A stretch of 64,000 nt of DNA from Siphonodentalium dalli (lineage: Eukaryota; Mollusca; Scaphopoda; Gadilida; Siphonodentaliidae): positions 98,694,707-98,758,706 of the forward strand of contig CP136067.1 in assembly GCA_032622095.1 (NCBI GenBank). Direction: 5' to 3'. Position 1 is the first letter of the stretch; each line of letters starts with the position of its first letter. A program made the position numbers and the translations under genes. A model generated the notes under the pieces. That model was not told where the DNA came from and did not search any database. It saw only the letters and a list, made by a program, of their open reading frames with translations. Positions 56,279-64,000 of this stretch are shown one piece after another.

Positions 56279-56464
56279 CTGGGTGATCAACATTCAGTTT
56301 GTTGAATCGGTTGTATGTCTTGCTGCCCTGTATGGGGAGTAGCTGTCCACCTGTCTGTGAGCACCCGTCCTTGGCTTCTGTCCATGTCATATCGTTCGTC
56401 AGTGAGACGACCCAGACTTCTTTGCTCTCGTTGAAATGACGAACCAGTTCAGTCGGCGTTACCA
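56279..56464 (-). CDS. C-type-lectin gene 2, first half of CTLD
   Basis: On the minus strand, acceptor TTTTATTACAG precedes 186 nt that start and end in phase 1 and finish at CCCAG|GTACAT. The product reads VTPTELVRHFNESKEVWVVS, LTNDMTWTEAKDGCSQTGGQ, LLPIQGSKTYNRFNKLNVDH, PG. 'W..S...TW.EAK..C...GGQLLP' is the start of a CTLD. It aligns with exon 34952-35140, including the split glycine codon at its end. No PAN or signal-peptide exon is visible on this strand up to the window end, so upstream exons lie beyond it or the gene is partial. Confidence 0.8.
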
Positions 56465-56738
56465 CTGTAATAAAACAACGAAAATCCTAGGTTTGTCATT
56501 CATTTACAAACGTAGGCTACACGAAACACGTGCAATATAATGTATATGGCGAACAATGTAAATATAAATAAATATACACTCAATACATAAAGTGTACTTG
56601 CAGCATGATACACACTTACCCACCCCGTCTTGTCTCATGTAATACAATCAATGAATCATTTGGATTTGGGCTCGTCAAGATATCTAATCGATTGTGTCAC
56701 GATTGCTTCAGTATGTTCCACATATCTGCATGTACATG

Positions 56739-57583
56739 TACACCCTAAATCTGGTTGGATGTGCGTTGTATACAACTCGTTGGATGCGAATTTGTTGTGT
56801 ACTTATTATCCAACAGTTTAGTACGATGTACACAACTGGTTGCGAGAACTGTCTTATGTGGTATCAATTTCATACGATAGCAGCGCGTTTCCTGTGCGGG
56901 CGAGCATGCGAGTTTTTGGCTCCAAATATTTCAAAACAAGATGGACGACAGTGTGAAAAAACACCTGAGCGACTGGAAAATGGGGCAAGACGTCGTGGAT
57001 AGCTTTGTCGGTATAGTATACCTTTGTTATAAGTATTCTTTGTACGATACACTGATTATGTAGGCTTTATGTATTGAGTGTATATTTATTTATATTTGCC
57101 AAATTTTGAAGTTTACAAATTTACACAACTGCTGACGGCACTAATTTGACTAAAGTAGAACACTCATACACTCAACACATAAAGCCTACATAAGCAGTGT
57201 ATCGTACAAAAAATAATTATAACAAAGGTATACTATAACGGCAAAGCTATCCACGACGTCTTGTCCCATTTACGTTCCAATCAACGTTGGTTAAACTTTC
57301 CAATCAACAAATGTCATCCAACTCTACCCAACGCCCAACAGTTCAATAAACGTAGATAGGTGCTGTGTGTAATTAACGTTGATTGAGTGTTGTGTGAAAT
57401 TTCATCCAACACGTTGTATAATTAACATACAACCGTTGGTAGTAAATATATATGCAACGTTGTGTAAAACTGTATCCCACAAAATTGTCATGCGACTGTT
57501 AACACAACGTAGATATGTGCTGTGGGCATACAACGGTTGATTGACTGTTGGATAACTTCTTATCCAACTAGATTTAGGGTGTA
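56739..57583. mobile_element. TA-flanked composite TIR element with internal hairpin
   Basis: CACCCTAAATCTGGTTGGAT at 56741 is inverted at about 57562-57581, with TA outside each end. Inside is a second inverted repeat with ~105-bp arms: 56977-57082 pairs with 57163-57271 (shared 'CAAGACGTCGTGGATAGC', 'AGTATACCTTTGTTATAA', 'TGTAGGCTTTATGT'). Sub-terminal zones repeat GTTGGAT/ATCCAAC and CAACGTTG half-sites. The frame 56870-57052 is part of the hairpin arm. Probably one foldback MITE inside another Tc1/mariner-type MITE. Confidence 0.75.
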
Positions 57584-60500
57584 TACCAGTAGGGAAAAAC
57601 CTCCGCCAGTTAAAACGAATAGCTAACGAGCTCACAACCAATGCAATATTTGAATATACAAATAAAAACCCGAGCTAAGAGTGACAAGGATGTAACTACA
57701 AACAGAGACGCACTGAATTGGAGTGGGGTTGTTTCACGCACATTTGTTTCACACCCAACTTTGCTTGACCAAATTTTCAAAAATTGAAGACTTCGTGTTT
57801 AACACATCAGTGATCAGTTGGGATGTTCCGACAAAAATAAGATGAATTTGTTATTATAGTCTGTTGCTCCAATCTGTCCTTAGTGTGAATTATTTTTGTT
57901 TAGTCAAAAGTAGAATAATTTTAGAGCGGGTTTACATTTTACGATGAACAAGGTTCTAAATGGAAACTGTATCTATACAACGGATGGGTGTGCTGCGATC
58001 AACTTACTGTTGTCAATCCCAATTTATTTTTCCGGCCAATATAGGTATCGTATTGTTTACCATTTTGGATAACACCTAGATGCCCCCATCTGTCGGCACA
58101 TATAGACCACGAAGACGTTATGTGTCACCCCTCCAATTATGGTGATCCATTTCAACATTCGAATGTTCAATAACGTAAACTGTTTTTAAAATACTAGGCA
58201 AAAACTGTTTGAGATCATTTCGATAGCTTAAGTTTCCAAATTTGCAATTATTGTCATCGCAGCTAAGAAATTCCCAAACGTTGAGCATGTTGGTCAAAGT
58301 TATGGGGTGGGAGAACCCAGACGCCCGATTGTCGGCACGTTCCTGGCAGTATATTTACGATGTTCACGGCTGCCAAGTTTGAGACAACGTTAGTTTGGAC
58401 AAATAAGGTAAACTATATTTATAAATGTGCAACCAATTTGAGATGTGGCTACAGGGGGTTGGGGTGTCCCATGCCGCAGATGTTCTAAAACTTAAGTTGA
58501 ACATTAGGCAAAAAAACCTGTTTGAGCTCTTTTCGATAAGCAATATATTTAGAGTACAACATGTTGTTGTTTTTTTCTACAAAGATTAATGTAAATATAA
58601 ATGGTTGGAATTTCAGTAAGGAGGGGAGTGCGAATCAAAACGAGTCACATTTAAAAATCCCTTACAAACTTAAAAACTTACAAATGGTTCCTGCAGAGTT
58701 CCATGCAATTGTATTAGATGATGTTTGTTCGGCATGAGCTGATTGGCAATTTTGCTATGAACTCAATTGCCACTGACGTGAACGTGAGCAGTATTTAATT
58801 AGGGGTTTTTTTTTTGCGACAGTGACCAATTGGTTGATTGAGACGATGGGCAAGGTAATTAATTACCTACTGGTATTCCCAATTCTCTCATATATCAAAC
58901 AAACACTCATTTGCAACTGAGCCGCGCTAGCTGTGGTCACATAGACGGCGTTTATTGCGGAACATATTTTACAAGTTATAGGTGGGCACATGCTATACTA
59001 ATTTACAGACACAATGTAAAACACACCCTAGAAAGTCCGCACAGTCGGTCGGGAAAAACCATGCACCCCTTTTATAGGGACTGGAAACCTGAAATCCGAA
59101 GTCCACTCGTATGTGCAGCTCGGGTGTTCGGACCGCAACCTTATTGAAATCTACTCATAATTATAGATGTATCAATATTCTGAACATTGTGAATAATTGT
59201 TCATCTTTCAGCTGCGTTATATTACAGAATGAAGAACGCTATATAGCTGTACACAGCATTGATAATTTATTTCATTTGAATGAAAATTTTCATTAAAAAT
59301 TTTGAAAATTAATGTGACCCGCTTAAGTTACACGGCTAGAATGACGCATTTTCCGCTCTAGCGATCTGAACAATTACTACACAAATCTCATTCTCATTGG
59401 CTAGAATTCGAAATAGGCTCCGCCTATAATAAACAACTCTATGTGGCCGAACTGTGAATACATAATTTTCCCGCTAATGCCAGGAAACGCGGGAAAATTT
59501 GAATTCTCAGTGGTATTCATGAGTTGAAAGGAACTTTCTCGCGTGCATAACACCCCCTCCTGACGGATCGACTCACGAAAACACTAGTAGTTAATTATTA
59601 CAGAGCCCCTCCATTATTACTAGAAGCCGTGTATATCCGACACCGGAAATTACGCAGGTATTTTTTCATTTGTTTACTTTAAATTGCGATATTTTGCACA
59701 TAATGTTGATTATATATAAAACGAGGACAAGTTAAGAACATCAACTCACTCGGAATAATTGACGAGTATACTATATATACTTCTTAAATATAATGTCTAT
59801 AAATCCTGAAAATAAAGTACGTCTTGAGAAATACCGATTATTATGAGAAATTCCACGGATCGTCTGCAACTTGGTCTGATCAATACCGAATATCTGGTAT
59901 TTAAGACGTATGAATGTTTGAATATTGATATCCACACGACGCAAGAAAGGTCGATAATGGTTGATATAGCGCCAAACATATAATTTTCGGCTTCTTGTTA
60001 AAATTATTGCCAAAAGAAATTATTATCGGGTATACGGCAAATTGCAGATCGATGTCGTCAAATTACAATTCGCCTGATTTGGTAGCGTACGGCAAATTGC
60101 AAGTCGAAATAAATAACTGCCAATTACAGGCAAATAATTGGTTCAAAACAAGATTAATACCATCACACATCAGTATTATAACTGTTGAACCATTGTGTTG
60201 ATTTCCAGCTCATTAGCACACCACGTCTACACCAGTTGAATTGTGACTATGTGTGGGCTTTAAAATCACATTAGATCGTATTATCTACCCGGAAGCTAGT
60301 CAGCATGATAAGTTTAAATGTCAACTTTCAACACATATAATTATATCTGCCGATGGTTGTGATACTTTTCCCCGTACCGCCAAACATTGTAATGGGCATT
60401 CGTGATTGGAGTCCTTACATTAGTGAATATTTGAAAGAGATAATAGTTTAGATCGCGCCTTGCTTCATAGCATATAGCAACTGATTAGAAACCACACACT

Positions 60501-60780
60501 AACCGCCGTATTGCAGACGCAAACATGAATCTAACTATTTGAAAGATATAGTGGTGCCCTTATAAATAGTATAGGACATTTCTCATAAAATAAAGAGTAA
60601 ACGTTCCATTTAAAATTGGAACTCGCATGGCTAAGGAGAGGATGTGAACATGTAAAACATATATAGTAGTGAATATTGAATACAATAATTACATTCGGAT
60701 TTTGTATCTCCATCACTGAAATCCGACCGCTCCTACAAAACCTTATCAAACCCGTTGTATAGGAGTTACTTGCATATACT
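57584..60780. other. No supported feature
   Basis: AT-rich; a T run at 58808-58817; short frames with no domain. Confidence 0.35.
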
Positions 60781-60849
60781 TAATTATTATCCATCCCTTA
60801 ACTAACACCATTTCCGATTGGGCAAAAGCCGCCACGTGATAGTCCGGGA

Positions 60850-60905
60850 AAAAAGTCATATTGTACTCCCGAATGGTCATATTGGACTCCCAGGTGTGCA
60901 ATACC
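60850..60905. repeat. TCATATTGGACTCC repeats related to the 61.2-kb hairpin
   Basis: 'AGTCATATTGTACTCCCG' at 60857 and 'GGTCATATTGGACTCCC' at 60885; the same word is in both arms of 61182-61335. Confidence 0.6.
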
Positions 60906-61181
60906 ACTTTTTTATTGGGACTCAGTGACGTCACGAATTAAATCTATTGCGAAATTAATCGGTGAAATTGTTATACGCGCGCAACACTGGTGGATTTAGC
61001 AGACGTATCACTTCCGCATTGAGTATGTTTTTACTTCCGTGTTTACTGTTCCAAATCATGCTTTCGGATGATCAAAATACAGGCTTTTATAGATAATTAA
61101 GTGCCGACAAATACCAAAAATAACCACAAAAATTACATTCCCAAAATTTGGATAAACATACAGATGGATAATAAAAATGTC

Positions 61182-61335
61182 ATTATACAATGTTGTGTAC
61201 AGTATGATTTTTCTTGTGCTCGTCCAGGTTGTGGTGAAAAGTCATATTGGACGAGACACGTAGTATCGAGTCCAATATGACTTTTCACCACAACCTGGAC
61301 AAGAAAAACACATACTGTACACAACATTGTATAAT
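61182..61335. repeat. Near-perfect ~70-bp-arm hairpin
   Basis: ATTATACAATGTTGTGTACA at 61182 is mirrored by the inverse ending at 61335. The arms match through 'GTCCAGGTTGTGGTGAAAAG' and 'TCATATTGGAC', with one ~6-bp insertion in the left arm, and a ~17-nt loop near 61251-61268. The minus-strand frame 61133-61327 is a by-product. Confidence 0.9.
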
Positions 61336-62540
61336 AACTTTATAGTATATCATGGAATATAATACTAGTGGTGGCATCATTAGTGTTCTTTGATACAACT
61401 GTTCCATTTGCTATAAAACAAAATTGCCTTCGCAAAGTGACTGGAAGGTGAGTAACAATATGACTCAGATGGCAGGCGCATTAGATTTTTAAGGGAAACC
61501 ACACCCTGTAATCGACTTCCGACAGTCTGGAGGATAAACTCAGTTCGGAGAACAAGTATCAACATTGAATTATGCCATCTGATTATAATCGCTATTTTTT
61601 GTCATCAAAAGTTCCTGTCCCGCGAATGACGCTTACAGTGTCGATCAGGCATGGATTCGAAGACACAACAGCCATTCTACTTCTAATTATTATCTATGTT
61701 TTCTTTTAGGTTAACCATTATTATGATCGTGACGTCGGCGTGTTTTAACAAATTTCCAGTTTAGTGAATATCATAGGAAATATTTCGAGCAAATTAGCTC
61801 AACTGATTGATATTTCTGTAATATAACATTTATATTAAATACGTTGGAAAGAATGCACAGATCTGCAACCGCGCGTGTATAGTTAACTTACATGTACGTT
61901 CGGATTTTATCGACCAGCTGCGAACATTTATGACAAAATAGTACGGAGCAATATTTTTCCAAGCTGACAGTCCGTACGGCGTAGAGATAACGTTCTTTCG
62001 GATATGAATTTCCAATAAATCCTGGCAAAATACAAGATCGCGTGTTTATAAAGAGTTGCAAGTTGCCAAATATCACCAGAAAGTTCTGATATTAATATGA
62101 AAATATCATGTTGTCCATAAAAAAGGTCGATATATCGCGTGTCATATGTGTCAAATATAACCAAAAATGTCACGTTCATTTGGCAATGCATCCGTAAAAC
62201 CTCTATTTATCTGTGTCACTGTTGTATAACTGCATGATGTGGACCACAAAGTACAAGCGGTTCGTGGCAGTGTACCTTCGTCTATTATTCGATGTAGACT
62301 ACTCACATGGATTGACGTGTCGCAGGGGATGGGGTTGGGCATACAGCACTCAAATGTTGGCCAATAGTTTCAATAGATGGAAATAATTATTGTTTCATGC
62401 CTACCACAATATTACCTGGGAATATGAAAACAAAGTTGTGTTGAATTTGGCATGATAGTTTGATATCACAGCCAGTATATTTATAGTGCAATTCCTACTT
62501 TTGCCGACTTTCTTTTATCAGTTGGGAAATTTCCAAACAT
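61336..62540. other. No supported feature
   Basis: Short frames with no domain. Confidence 0.35.
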
Positions 62541-62615
62541 ATATAGGGATGATATCAGTTTGGAAATTTGCAACAGTTGGAAACCTTGAGGTGCCAGTTA
62601 GAAATTTCCAACCCA
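62515..62615. repeat. GTTGGAAATTTCC-word cluster
   Basis: 'GTTGGGAAATTTCC', 'GTTTGGAAATTTGC', 'GTTGGAAACC' and 'GTTAGAAATTTCCAAC' lie within 100 bp. The related string TATCAGTTGGAAATG.TGAGGTA occurs near 9698, 22138 and 26489. Confidence 0.5.
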
Positions 62616-63037
62616 AGTGCGATAGTGTGCAAATGGAATTTCAAAGACTTGGATATTGGGCATGGTTCAACGGCTGACATAAGCTTCGTGCTTTCTGTCA
62701 AATCCCATTTTCTAATGTGTTTCTCTTTATGTTACAGGCCTATATACTATACAATTTATGTTCATTGATGATACGATACGATTTACTTGCATGACCGCCA
62801 AAAAAGGCAGTATGCTAACAAAACAATACAATTCATATATAATAAAACAAAACTTATCAAATAAATACACGTGAACATGACATGTGTAGCCATGTATACA
62901 TGTATTTTTATTGTGTGATACATGTATGTTTATTGTGTGATGGCACGCATAATATTTATTCAAAACGGTTATCAAAGAAGAGCCGGACCACGTTGGGCAA
63001 TTTACAGAAACTGAAATCTTGTTTTCGCAAAGCATAG

Positions 63038-63415
63038 TTAAAGTGGTGTGAAACACTCCGGTTGGGTGATCAAATAGAAATTGATAATTATCTTGCTCAA
63101 AGTAGTTATTTGTTACCCAATATCAATACAAATTGACGATACACATTATCATTCTTATATATTAATTAAATGCAATGGCTCTCGATGGCGAAATCATTTG
63201 TGTTAGATTATCGCATATAGTTGCGTCCCGGATCGAGATGTAAAGATTTACAATTGGGCGCAGTTCCGACGATGTTTTCTATGGAGTGGTATGGTTGATT
63301 TCTTTGAAATTTTGGCGATGTTAGTAGAATGCTATACATTCCCCATATTGGCATAGCGCCTGAGTACTAACTTATAAATTTCACGCAACCGAACAAGTCC
63401 ATAATATGTCTTTAA
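63038..63415 (-). mobile_element. TTAA-flanked MITE family, copy 4 (inverted)
   Basis: TTAAAGTGGTGTGAAACAC at the left and ATAATATGTCTTTAA at the right, that is, the family in reverse orientation with intact TTAA at both sides. Confidence 0.85.
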
Positions 63416-63469
63416 TACGTACCGCAACACTTATCATATACTTTTGCGTTTTGAACATAAAACCCCTGT

Positions 63470-63850
63470 CACACTCCGCTGCGATCAGGCTGGCGCGTGC
63501 ATTGCGCTGAAAAATTATCAAAGCGCCAAGCTAAACGCATTGGTGACGCAGTTGACACTGGTTAGGGCGGGAGACGGCCCCATATTCGCCCATGAGTGCC
63601 AGAGCGTCGCGCTTGTGCATCCACAAAACAAGCGCAGAGGTTCGGCGTTCTGACCAGGGCGCAGTACTGTTGCCGTGGCAGCGAAAAGCCAGCGACGTGA
63701 GCGTCCCGTTGACGTAGCAAGGATGCATACAAGCTACTCGTTGTCGCAGTAAGAAACCAATCTTTTCCTCTGCGACTGCGGTAAGCTTAAAACCCCTCCG
63801 CTTAAAAACACTCCGCTGCGATCAGGTCGGAGCTTGCATTGCCCTGAACA
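63470..63850 (+). repeat. Direct repeat of a GC-rich ~42-bp block
   Basis: 'ACACTCCGCTGCGATCAGG' followed by 'GCATTGC.CTGAA' occurs at about 63472 and 63809. The region is richer in GC and GCG words than its surroundings, and runs off the window. Confidence 0.55.
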
Positions 63851-64000
63851 AGCTTATCACGTTTTATTGCGCTCTTATTACGACCCATTGCGTTTCTACT
63901 TTGTCAAGTCTCACGCTCTCACGCGCTCTCACTGTGCTTCCTCTGAGCTGTAAATGTCCTTAGTGCGTCCAAGTCGCTGTCGCTGTGTTGCTAGTATGTT

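Noticed and set aside
63444-63728. GC-rich overlapping frames near the right edge
   Set aside because: No domain, and the region contains a direct repeat that keeps frames open; nothing supports coding.

Overview
This window is a stretch of AT-rich nuclear DNA from a eukaryote, very probably a marine invertebrate. The signs are split exons with GT-AG (and one GC-AG) introns, signal-peptide/PAN and C-type-lectin exons of metazoan type, CR1/L2-like LINE remnants, many TIR mini-elements (MITEs) and abundant ACATGTAC/ACCGGTA words. I cannot place it further; a lophotrochozoan or an invertebrate deuterostome would fit. Only a small part is host coding sequence. No bacterial, organellar or viral genome structure is present.

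Layout. 0-9.2 kb: a TTAA-flanked MITE, a ~155-bp tandem array carrying 'AAGATGGC' cores, a candidate exon on the minus strand, a TA-flanked MITE with an internal minisatellite, and two copies of a ~357-bp LTR-like repeat bracketing 3.2 kb of non-coding sequence. 9.2-25.8 kb: a ~4.1-kb segmental duplication (copy 1 = 9246-12009 + 16741-18117; copy 2 = 21690-25818). Copy 1 is split by a 4731-bp element (12010-16740) with CAAGCTG ends and a 9-bp target duplication; copy 2 holds the empty site. The element carries a broken RecQ-like helicase gene, itself interrupted by a LINE and a MITE. A ~1.8-kb tandem array lies between the copies. 28-36.4 kb: a three-exon secreted PAN + C-type-lectin gene on the plus strand. 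36.6-54 kb: foldback elements, a Crypton-like fragment, a cluster of 'GTAACAG-N-GGGAC' words, a 520-bp LTR miniature retrotransposon (41967-42486), an internally deleted LINE, and a 1.1-kb element with palindromic TIRs. 54-56.5 kb: two exons of a second lectin gene on the minus strand, convergent with the first. 56.5-64 kb: nested inverted repeats, a near-perfect hairpin and a fourth copy of the first MITE.

The most interesting object is at 41967-42486. Read on the minus strand it is a complete TRIM: a 201-bp LTR, a one-base gap, an 18-nt primer-binding site complementary to the 3' end of tRNA-Pro, a short non-coding interior with two hairpins, a purine tract, and a 207-bp LTR. Both LTRs contain a 5S-rRNA-derived segment that includes the A-box and C-box promoter region. 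This is the architecture of Cassandra, which I know only from plants. The second is the 4.7-kb TIR element that appears to have moved recently while carrying an already dead RecQ-like gene.

The two lectin genes share exon phases and probably arose by inverted duplication; everything else looks like mobile-element or repeat history rather than a cooperating gene set.
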